64,000 bases of DNA, from assembly GCA_016704445.1 (NCBI GenBank), contig JADJAE010000165.1:1-64000 (forward strand), given 5' to 3'. Each line of letters starts with the position of its first letter. Within the stretch, counting starts at the first letter, position 1. The position numbers and the translations under genes were made by a program. The stretch comes from Deltaproteobacteria bacterium (GTDB taxonomy: Bacteria > Myxococcota_A > Polyangia > Polyangiales > Ga0077539). Below, piece after piece: positions 8,744-17,630 of the stretch. The notes beneath the pieces were generated by a model. It saw only the letters and a list, made by a program, of their open reading frames with translations. It was not told the origin of the DNA and did no database searches.

Positions 8744-9496
8744 ATGAAGCAGTGCACCGTCTGCGGCGCGCCGATGCCGCCCAACGAGCTCATCTGCGGC
8801 CATTGCGGCCGCGCTCACTACGGCGCGACCTGCGAGCGCTGCGGCCAGTCGGCCCCTACCGTGGTCCGCGGAGGCACCGTGGTCTGCTCGGCGTGCGGGG
8901 CCACCCGAGGCCCGCTCTCCGCCGTGCCCCTCAACCTGGTGGGCTCGGCGCACCGCGTGGGAGGCGTGCTCACCGGGGTGCTCGCCTGGGCGGTGCTCTT
9001 CGGGGGCATCGCCTTCGGCGGCATCGTGGGCGTGGTGGTGGCGCTGGTGGCCGCCGCGCTCAGCGTCTCGGCCTGGGTGGGCTTCGGCACCGGGGTGTTG
9101 ATCGGAGGCGTCGCGGCCCTCGCCGCGCTGCTGCTGCTCTCGGCCAGCCGACGGCTCCAGGCGCGAGGCGTCGAGGCCAAGGACTCCGCCTCGGAGCAGG
9201 CGATCCTGGCGATGGCGGCGGCGCGCAAGGGCGTGCTCACCACGGCCGAGGTCGCCCACAACCTCCAGCTCCCGTTGAGAGACGCCGACCGGCTGCTCTC
9301 CTCGATGGGAGAGCGCGGCCGGGCGCAGCTCGAGGTCAACGCCGAGGGCCTGCTCCAGTACACCTTCCGAGGCGTGTCGCAGGACGAGCGCACCGGCATC
9401 CGGGTGGCGCCCTCCGACCCGGGGGCCGAGGCGCGAGCCCGGGTCGACGAGGAGTTCGCGGAGATGGCCGCAAAGCGGCGAGAGGGGCGGCTCTGA
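8744..9496 (+). CDS. Zinc-ribbon membrane protein with C-terminal winged-helix-like domain
   Basis: A 250-residue protein with three parts. Residues 1-60 carry four CxxC knuckles (CTVC, CGHC, CERC, CSAC), enough for two zinc ribbons. Residues about 75-135 form two or more hydrophobic, Gly/Val/Ala-rich segments that should span the membrane. Residues about 150-220 (SEQAILAMAAARKGVLTTAE through RDADRLLSSMGERGRAQLEV) look like a winged helix: a helix, a turn helix and a strand pair. The arrangement suggests a membrane-tethered sensor or regulator with both metal and nucleic-acid or protein contacts on the cytoplasmic side. I know no named family for it. It lies 43 bases after the Nudix-fold gene on the same strand. 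Confidence 0.65.
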   Translation: MKQCTVCGAPMPPNELICGHCGRAHYGATCERCGQSAPTVVRGGTVVCSACGATRGPLSAVPLNLVGSAHRVGGVLTGVLAWAVLFGGIAFGGIVGVVVALVAAALSVSAWVGFGTGVLIGGVAALAALLLLSASRRLQARGVEAKDSASEQAILAMAAARKGVLTTAEVAHNLQLPLRDADRLLSSMGERGRAQLEVNAEGLLQYTFRGVSQDERTGIRVAPSDPGAEARARVDEEFAEMAAKRREGRL

Positions 9497-9554
9497 TCCG
9501 TCGACGGCTGCCCGAATCGGGACGAGCCGCGGGCGCTGGGCTAGGCTGAAATCC

Positions 9555-10406
9555 ATGGGTGCGAAGCGCGTCGTGGTGCTGGTTGCGGGACTCTGGCTGG
9601 GCTGTACCGAGACGGCCGCCCGGCCGCCCTCCCTCCCCTGCCCCGATGGATCGTCCTGCTCCGGGTCCAACCCCAACACGACCGGCGGCGGTGGAGGCGG
9701 TGGAGGCGGTGACGGAGGCGCGGTGACGAGCGATGTCGGGCTCTCCCGCTACAACGTCGGAGGCAGCGTGGTGGTGCTCGACCAGCTCCCTCCCACCGCG
9801 ACGGTGAGCCGCACGGCCGTCTCGGGCTGGACGATTCGCGCCGTCGACGACACGACCACCACCGCGCTGACGAACCCCGACGGCACCTTCACCCTCACCG
9901 GGGTGCTGCCCACCTTCGCCGACGGCGGCGTCCCGGTGATCGGGGTGCGCGCCGTGTCCGCCAGCCGGGCGACCTTCGGAGCGTTCAGGGAGGTGCGCGC
10001 CGGAGGAGGGAGCGTGACGCTCGAGACCTTCGGCTCCGAGCGGGTGCTGGAGGCTGTGTCGGGTCAGGGAGGGGCCCCGTCGGCCGACCTCGGCCACGTG
10101 GCGGTGCTCATCACCGAGGCGGCCGATCCCAGCCTTGGGGTGTCGGGCGTGGTGATCGACGCGAGCTCGGCGTCGACGACCTTCTATGACAGCGACCTCA
10201 TCCCCGGGCAGCTCACCCCCTCGGTCGCCGGCACCGGCGCCAGGGGCTTCGCGCTGGTGCTCAACGTCCCGGCCGGGGACGACGCCAACGGCAGCTCGGT
10301 GACCCTCCGGGTGCAGCTCACCGGCGGCACCCCGACGCCCGCTTCGGTGACGGTGCGGGTCTTCCCCAACACCATCAGCTGGACGGCAGTGCGCGTCTCC
10401 CGCTGA
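9555..10406 (+). CDS. Predicted lipoprotein of unknown function
   Basis: A 283-residue exported protein. The signal peptide MGAKRVVVLVAGLWLGC ends in a lipobox-like cysteine (WLGC). A low-complexity Gly-rich linker (about residues 44-54, nine glycines in a row) follows. The mature part is Thr/Val/Gly-rich, with patterns such as GWTIRAVDDTTTTALTNPDG typical of beta-sandwich carboxypeptidase-regulatory-like domains that begin by setting a default value and end in GTFTLTGV. No catalytic residues are evident. It probably sits on the outer-membrane surface or the periplasmic face. It starts 58 bases after the zinc-ribbon gene and is convergent with nagZ. Confidence 0.65.
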   Translation: MGAKRVVVLVAGLWLGCTETAARPPSLPCPDGSSCSGSNPNTTGGGGGGGGGDGGAVTSDVGLSRYNVGGSVVVLDQLPPTATVSRTAVSGWTIRAVDDTTTTALTNPDGTFTLTGVLPTFADGGVPVIGVRAVSASRATFGAFREVRAGGGSVTLETFGSERVLEAVSGQGGAPSADLGHVAVLITEAADPSLGVSGVVIDASSASTTFYDSDLIPGQLTPSVAGTGARGFALVLNVPAGDDANGSSVTLRVQLTGGTPTPASVTVRVFPNTISWTAVRVSR

Positions 10407-10475
10407 GGCCCTCAGCTCCGCTCGGTCGGATCGACCGCGCCCCCGGGAGCCGAGCGCAGCGCGTCGAGGCGCGCT

Positions 10476-11528
10476 TCAAGGACAAGGCGGGACGGGCGCT
10501 GCCAGAGCGCAGGGGAGGGCTTCCGCGGGGACGATGCCCGGCACGAGGCGCTCTCGGAGCCGGGTGACGCGCGAGGCTGCGTCGCGCAGTCGATCGGCGA
10601 AGGCAGGGTCGGTGCGGGAGAGCGAAGCGAGGGAGAGGCGGGCCCGCTCCTGGGCCTCGGGGTCGCTGCACACCAGCAGCAGGTCGCAGCCCGCGTCGAC
10701 GGCGAGCGGGGCGGACTCCTCCACGGGCCACCGGTCGCTCACGGCGCGCATGAGCAGGTCGTCGGAGACCACCACCGCATCGGATCTGGCGGCGAGCCCG
10801 TCGCGCAGCAGCGTGGTCATCACGGCCCTGGAGAGCGTCGCCGGCACCGTCGGGTCGAGCGCGTCGAAGCGGACGTGGGCGGTCATCACGGCGTCGACGC
10901 CCGCGGCGAGGGCGGCGCGGAAGGGGGCGAGCTCGATCGCCTCGAGCCGGGCGAGGTCGTGGGGCAGCACCGGGAGCTCGTGGTGGCTGTCGGTCGCGGT
11001 GTCTCCATGCCCGGGGAAATGCTTGGCGCAGGCGAGCACCCCGCCGTCGTGTAGCCCCTCGATGGCCGCGGCGGCGTGGCGGGAGACGAGCGCCGCGGTG
11101 CGCCCGAAGGCGCGGTCGCCGATCACGGGGTTGGCGGGGTTGCTGTCGACGTCGCAGACCGGAGCGAGGTTGAAGTTGATGCCGACCGCGGAGAGCTCCT
11201 CGCCGAGCGCCCGGTGGAGGTCGCGGGTGAGCGGGAGGTCGTCGAGCGCGCCGAGGCTTCGGGCCGGGGGCAGCGAGATCACCGGGGCCCGTAGCCTGGT
11301 GACGCGGCCGCCCTCCTGATCGAGCGCGGTGAGCGGGGTGAGCGGGCTCGAGGCGAGCACCTCGGCGCAGAGGTCGCGCACCTGCGAGGGGCCGGTGATG
11401 TTGCGCCGGAAGAAGATGGTTCCGGCGAGGCGGCCGTCGGCGAGGCGCTCGGAGAGGGCCGGTGGGAGCGCGAGGCCGTCGAAGCCGCCGACGAGGACGG
11501 CGCCTGCGGCGAGGTCATGGGAGTCCAT
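10476..11528 (-). CDS. nagZ: Beta-N-acetylhexosaminidase, glycoside hydrolase family 3
   Basis: NagZ removes N-acetylglucosamine from muropeptide fragments during cell-wall recycling. The product of about 350 residues shows the single-domain GH3 layout: GTIFFRRNI near the start, LDQEGGRVTRL, INFNLAPVCDVDSNPANPVI, and the hallmark loop KHFPGHGDTATDSHHELP, whose His and Asp supply the family's acid/base. VVVSDDLLMRAV holds the nucleophile-type Asp. An ATG at 11528 (MDSHDLAAG) was chosen, with 11540 (MRPVMDS) as alternative; the longer open frame upstream is antisense to the next lipoprotein gene. It may be cytoplasmic, as there is no signal peptide. Confidence 0.9.
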   Translation of the reverse strand: MDSHDLAAGAVLVGGFDGLALPPALSERLADGRLAGTIFFRRNITGPSQVRDLCAEVLASSPLTPLTALDQEGGRVTRLRAPVISLPPARSLGALDDLPLTRDLHRALGEELSAVGINFNLAPVCDVDSNPANPVIGDRAFGRTAALVSRHAAAAIEGLHDGGVLACAKHFPGHGDTATDSHHELPVLPHDLARLEAIELAPFRAALAAGVDAVMTAHVRFDALDPTVPATLSRAVMTTLLRDGLAARSDAVVVSDDLLMRAVSDRWPVEESAPLAVDAGCDLLLVCSDPEAQERARLSLASLSRTDPAFADRLRDAASRVTRLRERLVPGIVPAEALPCALAAPVPPCP

Positions 11529-11631
11529 CACGGGGCGCATCGAAGCACGGATGATCCCGAACGAGGAACGGGTGCGGTCAGGTGGGAGACTCGTTGCCTC
11601 CACGGGGTGGAGTTCCCTATACTGGGAAGCG

Positions 11632-12492
11632 GTGCATCTGCTTCGTCGTTCATCCTGTCTCTTCGCGGTCCTCGGTGCCCTCGGCGTCGGCTGTACGGGC
11701 GCGGGTCCAGACGCCGTGCTCGACGCGGATGTCTCGTCGCGCACCCAGGGCATCGTGTTCGTCGAGCGCGTCGACGACGGCGGCGGCGCGAGGGTGCACG
11801 TCGGCGGCCGCTTCTTCCGCTCGCAGGGCGTCCGGGCCGAGTCGCTCCCCGCGCTGGTGGGCGCCCCGCCGAGTACGGCCACCGGGGGATGCACCGAGCG
11901 AGGCGCGATGGGCGAGGGCCTCGACTCCACGCAGGCCGAGGTGCAGCTCCTCGACGTGGGCGCCATCGACGCCCGCGCCGACGCGCTGGTGGCGCGCATG
12001 GCCCCGCACCGCCTCCCCGACCTCTGGAACGTCGTCTCCGGCGTGGTCTACGGCCTCGACGGGGAGCTCCCGACGGGCGCCTGGCAGTTCACCGGCGCCG
12101 GCGACCCGACGACCCTCCGCGGAGCCTTCGACGTGAGCGGCGCTCCCCCCGAGCCCATGGCCGATCTTCGCATCGGCGACGACGCGCTCCCCCTCGGCCA
12201 CGGCGCCGCGGTCTCGCTGCCCCGCCGCGGCGGCCTCTCGGTGCGCTGGGCGCGCGGCGCCTCCACCGATCGCGTCGCGGTGGTCTTCGAGGGCGCCGGC
12301 ACGCTCTCCTGCAGCGCTCGCGACGACGGCGCCTTCGACCTCGACGCCGCGCAGGTCGACCGGGTGCGGGAGCTCCTCCGCCAGGGCGGCACCCTCGCGG
12401 TGCACCGGCTCCGGGTGATCCCCTTCGCGATGAGCGGCATCGACCGCGCCTCGCTGGTCTTCGATCAGGTCGTCCGCGTCCGCGCGGAGTGA
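11632..12492 (+). CDS. Predicted lipoprotein of unknown function
   Basis: A 286-residue exported protein started by GTG at 11632. The signal is short and basic-hydrophobic (HLLRRSSCLFAVLGALGVGC), with the lipobox GVGC. The mature part alternates short strands and acidic turns (VFVERVDDGGGARVHVGGRF, RIGDDALPLGHGAAVSLPRR) and has no motif I recognise. It is divergent from nagZ with about 100 bases between the two starts and convergent with the giant TPR/HEAT gene (11 bases between stops). The upstream gap may hold the promoters for both divergent genes; none is clear enough to mark. Confidence 0.6.
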   Translation: MHLLRRSSCLFAVLGALGVGCTGAGPDAVLDADVSSRTQGIVFVERVDDGGGARVHVGGRFFRSQGVRAESLPALVGAPPSTATGGCTERGAMGEGLDSTQAEVQLLDVGAIDARADALVARMAPHRLPDLWNVVSGVVYGLDGELPTGAWQFTGAGDPTTLRGAFDVSGAPPEPMADLRIGDDALPLGHGAAVSLPRRGGLSVRWARGASTDRVAVVFEGAGTLSCSARDDGAFDLDAAQVDRVRELLRQGGTLAVHRLRVIPFAMSGIDRASLVFDQVVRVRAE

Positions 12493-12503
12493 TCGCCCTC
12501 CGC

Positions 12504-15500
12504 TCAGCGGCCTCGTAGGGCTTCGAGCGCCTCGGCCCTCACCACCGCGTCCGGATCGTGGTCGCGCACCTGCTGGAGCGCAGGCACCACCGACGCATCG
12601 GTCCTCCCCCGTAGCAGCCGCAGCGCCGCCCGCCGCACCCACGCGTAGGGGTCGTGGAGGGCTGCCTCGGCGAGCGCCCGCGTTGCCTCTGGGGCGCTCG
12701 ACCGACCGATGGACTCCACCGCCAGCAGCCGGTCGGACCACCTCGTCTGGCCGTCGACCCTCGCCATCGCAGTGGGCGCGACGCCCTGCGCCTCGAGGGG
12801 CGCTCTCTGGCTCGCGAGGGCGCGCGCTGCGATGAGCCGAAGCGAGGGGTCACTCGCCGTCGAGGCCGAGCGCAGCACCGCCACCGCCGAGGGGTCGTCG
12901 ACCTGGCCGATCACCCGGAGCAGCGCGGCGTCCGAGGCGCGGGGGACGAGGGCCACAACGCGATCAGCGAGGGAGCGACGGCCACGAGGGCGCGAGCGCG
13001 GAGGGACCGCGTGGCGGGCGTGACGCCGACGAGGGGCTGCGCGACGAGGGGAGCGAGCGCCGAAGAGCGGTCGCGGGCGGCGAGGGCCACCGCGCGCTGC
13101 GACGGGTCGGCGAGGGCCGCAGCGGAGGGCGGCGATGGCGAGCGCCTCGTCACGTTGGAGCGCGGCCTCGGCGTCCTCGGAGGGAGAGGTCGGACGGAGC
13201 AGCGAGCTGAGCATGGTGGCAGCGCTGTGGGCGAGCGTCGGGTCGCGCCACGCCGGAGCCTCGAGGAGGGAGTGGCCGTGCGCGCTGCGAGCGAGGGCGC
13301 GGGCGGCGATGTCGGAGAGGGAGGTCACGGCGGGGGCGGAAACGTGGGCCGGGAGGTAGATCGCCGACCAGAGCCGGGGTCGGAGGGAGGGCTGCGAACC
13401 GGCGAGCGGACCCATCGCCGCGAGAGAGGCCCCTCGGGACCACGGTCCGACCTCGCCCGCCGTGGAGAGCGCCGAGAGCAGCTCGGGACCGGCCGGAGAC
13501 AGGGCCGACCACGCGACGATCGCCGCGGCGCGCACCACCCCATCGACCTCCCGAGCGATGACCGAGGCCAGCAGAGGGCGGGCGGAGATTGAGCGGCGAG
13601 CGGCCAGGGAGAGCGCCGACATCGCCGCGGCGTCCGGCGAGTCGGTGCGCTGGAGGGCGGTGCGAAGGGCGGGCTCGATGGCCGCTCCCTGGAGACGACC
13701 GAGGGCCCAGGCGGCAAGCGTCGCCGCGGCGGCGTCGTCCCCGCGCAACATCGCGACCAGGGAGGGCACCGCCCTCGCATCGGCGCAGTTCGCCGCAGCC
13801 CGCAGCGACTCGACGCGGGTGGTGGCGTCGACCCCGGGACGCGAGGCGACGCCCAGCAGCGACTGCACCGCGTCGGGGGTCTGGAGCGCCCCGAGGATGC
13901 GCACCGCCAGAAGCTGCCGCTCCACGCCCTGCTCGGAGAGCGCGTCGAGCAGCGGGCGAACGGCGCGCGCGGAGAGCCTCCGCAGCCGCTGTCGGGCGTC
14001 GGTCACCCGAGGTCCCTCCCCCTCGGAGAGGGCCTCCACGTCCGGGCGGAGCCAGCCCAGGAAGAGCTCGGTCTGGAGGCGTCGCAGCACCGCTCGGCCG
14101 GGCGCCGCGGCGCTGACGAGGGCGAGGTCGCTCGCGAGCGCGTCGGCGTTGTGGGTGGCGATGGCGACCTGCACCGCGATGCGCCCCGCGCGACCCACCA
14201 GGTCGTCGTCGGGGGAGCGGCGCACCACGCTGCGCAGCCGGTCGATCGCCTCCTCCGCAGCACCCCGGGCGAGGTAGATGTCCGCGAGGCGGAGGGCGCT
14301 CTCGAAGTCGCGGTCGTTGAGCGTGAGGGCGCGTCGGTAGGCTGCGAGCGCGCCGTCGAGCTCGCCTCGGGCGCGGTAGAGGTCGCCCAGCTCCCGATGG
14401 CCTGCCGCGTCGTCGGGGTTGAGCTCCACCGCGCGGGCGGCGAAGGACACGGCCTCGGCGTCGCGGTGCATCGCCAGCGCGTGGCGAGCGAGCCTGGGGT
14501 AGAGCTCCCGGCCCCGGCGGGGGTCGATGGCGAGCACCCGCTGCAGGGCCTCGATGGCGCCCGCGAGGTCGCCGCGCTCGGCGCGCGCCCGCTCGATCGC
14601 CAGCCAGGAGCGGGCGTCCGAGGGGCGGAGCGACACGACGCGGAGGAGGGTGCGTTCGAGCTCGATGGGGCGGCGCAGTCGGGCGTAGACCTCGACGAGG
14701 TCGAGCGCGGACTCGATCGCCGAGGGGTCGGACTGCAGCGCGGCTTCGAGGCGGGTCGCCTGGGAGGGAAGCACTCCGAGGAGGTTCCAGAGGTTGGCGA
14801 TGCGGGCGCGGGCCTCGCCGCGAAGGTCGGCGTCCACCGAGGGGAGCGCGATCAACGCCCTCCAGGTGTCGACCGCCCCGGCGAGGTCTCTCGACTGCTC
14901 CTGCGCCTGGGCGAGCAGCCGGGTCGACACCGGGTCGCCGGGCCTCGACTGGAGCGCCGCGCGGAAGGCGGCGATCGCGTCGGGCAGCAGGTCGTGCCGG
15001 GCGTACACCTCGCCCAGCGCCCGGTGGCCGTCGTGGGGGGTGCGCGCCCGCTCCCGGATGCGCTGCCAGATCGCCAGCGCCCTCGGCCGGTCGCCCTGCT
15101 CCCAGTAGCGCTCCCCCAGGGACTCCAGGGCCGAGGGGTCGCCCGGGTCGAGCTGCACCACCCGCTCGGTCTCCCTCGTCGCGAGCTCGCGCTCCCCCAG
15201 GCCCGCGAGCGCCTGGGCGATCTGCTCGTGCGCCTCGGCGTCGCTGCCCGCTCGTCGCCCCGCGGTGGTCAGCGTGGCGACGGCGTCGGCGCGCCGCCCC
15301 GCCCTGGCGAGGTCGTCCGCGAGCTCGACCGCGTAGCGCACCTCCCCCGGAACCGCCGCCACCAGCGACCGACGCGCCGCCAGCGCCTCGTCCACGCGCC
15401 CCGCCTGCGTCAGCGACTGCACCAGCGCCACGTGGAGGTCGACGTCCCTCGGCCGCATCGAGAGCGCTCGACGCAGCGTGCGCACCGCCGCATCGACCTG

Positions 15501-16541
15501 GCCGAGCGCGCCGTAGCGTCGCCCCAGGAAGGCCCAGCGCTCGGCGCTGGCTCCCGGCTGGCGTTCGAGCGAGGCGATCCAGGCACCGAGGTCCTGCCGC
15601 AGCTCGTGGATCTCCGCGAGCGCCTCGTACACTTCCCGCTCCAGCGCAGGGGACGACGACGCCCCGGAGAGCGCCCTGCGCAGCGTGGCCTCGGCCTCCT
15701 CGGGGTGACCCGCCCGGAGCTGCGCCAACCCGAGCTGGCGGAGCACCGCGGGCTGCACCCGAAGGTCGCCGGAGAGCGAGCGGGCGACGCCCTCCAGCTC
15801 GGTCACCGCCTCGGGCCAGCGCTGACGGGCCACCAGCAGGTCGGCCAGCTCCCGGCGCACCGACGCGCTCCCGGGGAGCAGCGTCGCCAGGTCGCGCTGC
15901 GCCGCCCGGGCGCGGACGAGGTCGCCGTGGGCCACGGAGAGGTCCATCAGGGCGCGGAGGATCTCCGCCCGGACGTCGCGAGAGCCCGGGAGCGCGAGGG
16001 CCCGCTCAAAGGCAGAGCGCGCCTCGACGGGGTGCTCCAGCTGGCGGTGCAGGGCGCCCAGCGAGCGCCAGGTGGCCGCGCGGTCGGGGCGATCGGAGAC
16101 CGAGCGATCGAGGGCGGCGATGGCCTCGTCGAAGCGCCCGGCGTCGCGCAGCACCTCCGCCCGGATGAGGTCCGCGGCGCCTCGGGGAGCGCTGGCGCGG
16201 CGGGCGTCGAGGGTCGCCAGGAGCTGATCGGAGGAGCCGTCCCTCGCCCTCACCATGCGAAGCAGCGTCGGGAGCATCGGGATGCCGTCGTCGGGCTCGC
16301 TCATCGCGAGGGCCGTGAGCCGCTCGATGGCCGCGTCGCGAGCGCTGGCGCTTGCCGCCGGCGTCGCGGAGGGCGCGGCGGGGCGAGCGGGGCGCGGGCT
16401 CGAGGGAGCCGTCGGACGAGGGCGAGGACGAGACGGGGCGCGGGGACGCTGAGGGCCGACGTCCCAGTCCTGCGCCGCCGCGGGAGGGGCGAGGAGGGCG
16501 AGGAGCGAGGCGAGGATCCATGCACGTCGGCGGGCGCTCAC
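12504..16541 (-). CDS. Large periplasmic TPR/HEAT-repeat protein
   Basis: A 1345-residue secreted scaffold. The N-terminus is a clean signal peptide ending in PPAAAQ, followed by a Pro/Ser/Arg-rich linker (about residues 25-65). Residues about 90-810 are tandem TPR units of 34 residues with the typical W/L-G-Y-A pattern. Residues about 870-1340 are HEAT-like repeats (VRILGALQTPDAVQSLLGVA, and the final units WVRRAALRLLRGR and VVRAEALEALRGR). Between about 12965 and 13125 the frame is Arg-rich nonsense, while a neighbouring frame carries the expected Ala/Leu-rich repeat, so two compensating single-base shifts seem present. The role is probably protein-protein assembly in the envelope; there is no catalytic motif. 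Confidence 0.75.
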   Translation of the reverse strand: MSARRRAWILASLLALLAPPAAAQDWDVGPQRPRAPSRPRPRPTAPSSPRPARPAAPSATPAASASARDAAIERLTALAMSEPDDGIPMLPTLLRMVRARDGSSDQLLATLDARRASAPRGAADLIRAEVLRDAGRFDEAIAALDRSVSDRPDRAATWRSLGALHRQLEHPVEARSAFERALALPGSRDVRAEILRALMDLSVAHGDLVRARAAQRDLATLLPGSASVRRELADLLVARQRWPEAVTELEGVARSLSGDLRVQPAVLRQLGLAQLRAGHPEEAEATLRRALSGASSSPALEREVYEALAEIHELRQDLGAWIASLERQPGASAERWAFLGRRYGALGQVDAAVRTLRRALSMRPRDVDLHVALVQSLTQAGRVDEALAARRSLVAAVPGEVRYAVELADDLARAGRRADAVATLTTAGRRAGSDAEAHEQIAQALAGLGERELATRETERVVQLDPGDPSALESLGERYWEQGDRPRALAIWQRIRERARTPHDGHRALGEVYARHDLLPDAIAAFRAALQSRPGDPVSTRLLAQAQEQSRDLAGAVDTWRALIALPSVDADLRGEARARIANLWNLLGVLPSQATRLEAALQSDPSAIESALDLVEVYARLRRPIELERTLLRVVSLRPSDARSWLAIERARAERGDLAGAIEALQRVLAIDPRRGRELYPRLARHALAMHRDAEAVSFAARAVELNPDDAAGHRELGDLYRARGELDGALAAYRRALTLNDRDFESALRLADIYLARGAAEEAIDRLRSVVRRSPDDDLVGRAGRIAVQVAIATHNADALASDLALVSAAAPGRAVLRRLQTELFLGWLRPDVEALSEGEGPRVTDARQRLRRLSARAVRPLLDALSEQGVERQLLAVRILGALQTPDAVQSLLGVASRPGVDATTRVESLRAAANCADARAVPSLVAMLRGDDAAAATLAAWALGRLQGAAIEPALRTALQRTDSPDAAAMSALSLAARRSISARPLLASVIAREVDGVVRAAAIVAWSALSPAGPELLSALSTAGEVGPWSRGASLAAMGPLAGSQPSLRPRLWSAIYLPAHVSAPAVTSLSDIAARALARSAHGHSLLEAPAWRDPTLAHSAATMLSSLLRPTSPSEDAEAALQRDEALAIAALRCGPRRPVAARGGPRRPRPLFGARSPRRAAPRRRHARHAVPPRSRPRGRRSLADRVVALVPRASDAALLRVIGQVDDPSAVAVLRSASTASDPSLRLIAARALASQRAPLEAQGVAPTAMARVDGQTRWSDRLLAVESIGRSSAPEATRALAEAALHDPYAWVRRAALRLLRGRTDASVVPALQQVRDHDPDAVVRAEALEALRGR

Positions 16542-16584
16542 GGGCGCAGTCTAGCGCCGGGCGCTGGCGATCCACCCGGCGACG

Positions 16585-17580
16585 ATGCAAAGCTGCCTCC
16601 CCTTGACCGACCTCATCGTGAACCCGACGCCGCTGGTGCTCGCCGAGGAGGTCTCCCGCTCGGTCGGCTGCGAGGTCTGGGTCAAGCGTGACGACCAGAC
16701 CCACCCCCGCTACGGCGGCAACAAGGTTCGCAAGCTGGCTCCGCTGCTGGCCGACGCCCGGGCGCGGGGAGTGACCCACGTGCTCACCCTGGGCGCGGCG
16801 GGGTCGCACCACGTGCTCGCGACCGCCGTGCACGGCGGGGCGATGGGTCTCACCGTCGAGGCCGCGCTGGCGCCGCAGCCCTCGTCGGCGCACGTCGAGG
16901 AGATGCTCCGCGCGTCGGCGGCGCAGGCCTCGGTGCTGCACCCCTGCGGCAGCGTTCCGTCCGCGATGGTCGCGCTCGGGCTGCGCGCCCTCGCCCTCCG
17001 CGCGAAGGGCGCACGGCCGCTGATCATCCCCGTGGGAGGGAGCAACGCGCTCGGGTCGTCGGGCTACCTCGACGCGCAGTTCGAGCTGGCGGCGCAGCTC
17101 GCCTCGATGGGCGCCCCCTCCCCCGACGTGCAGGTCTGCGCGCTCGGCTCGGGCGGAACGCTCGCTGGTCTCCTCGCGGGCCGCGCCCTCGCTGGCGCGC
17201 TCGGCGACGTCTGGGGGGTGCGCGTCACGCCTCCGCTCGCCGTGCCCTCCTGGCGCATCGCCTCGCTCGCCCGAGCGATTCTCCGGCACCGTCGATCGGC
17301 CGCAGCCCTTCCCCCGGTTCGGGTCTTCGAGGGCGCCCTGGGGCAGGGCTACGGCTGCCCCACCGACGACGCCCGCCGGGCCACCGAGCTCTTCGCCCGC
17401 GACGGCCTGGTGCTCGACGACACCTACACCGCCAAGGCCGCGGCCGGGCTCATCGCCCTCGCCCGGCGAACCCCTCGCCGCTACCTCTTCTGGCAGACCC
17501 TCTCCTCGGCGCCGGCGGGCCCGCTGCTCGGCTCGGCCCCTCTTCCGCTCCCGCCGACGCTGCGCTCGCTGCTGCGCTGA
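16585..17580 (+). CDS. PLP-dependent deaminase, D-cysteine desulfhydrase/ACC deaminase family
   Basis: A 331-residue fold-type II PLP enzyme. TPLVLAEEVSRSVG, VWVKRDDQTHPRYGGNKVRK contains the PLP lysine in GGNK, and GAAGSHHVLATAVHG the substrate loop. The phosphate-binding glycine loop is ALGSGGTLAG near residue 190. Members desulfurise D-cysteine to pyruvate, ammonia and sulfide, or open 1-aminocyclopropane-1-carboxylate; I cannot decide the substrate from the sequence. It ends 50 bases before the prenyl synthase gene on the same strand and could be read with the mevalonate block, though no functional link is known to me. Confidence 0.8.
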   Translation: MQSCLPLTDLIVNPTPLVLAEEVSRSVGCEVWVKRDDQTHPRYGGNKVRKLAPLLADARARGVTHVLTLGAAGSHHVLATAVHGGAMGLTVEAALAPQPSSAHVEEMLRASAAQASVLHPCGSVPSAMVALGLRALALRAKGARPLIIPVGGSNALGSSGYLDAQFELAAQLASMGAPSPDVQVCALGSGGTLAGLLAGRALAGALGDVWGVRVTPPLAVPSWRIASLARAILRHRRSAAALPPVRVFEGALGQGYGCPTDDARRATELFARDGLVLDDTYTAKAAAGLIALARRTPRRYLFWQTLSSAPAGPLLGSAPLPLPPTLRSLLR

Positions 17581-17630
17581 GTTTTGACCAGCCGCGAGAC
17601 GGACCGCGCCATCCGACCATCCAACCCGAC

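Noticed and set aside
14151..16691. Open frame of 846 codons on the plus strand opposite the TPR/HEAT gene
   Set aside because: Antisense composition (Arg, Gly, Glu runs) and no domain; the minus-strand frame has a signal peptide and regular repeats.
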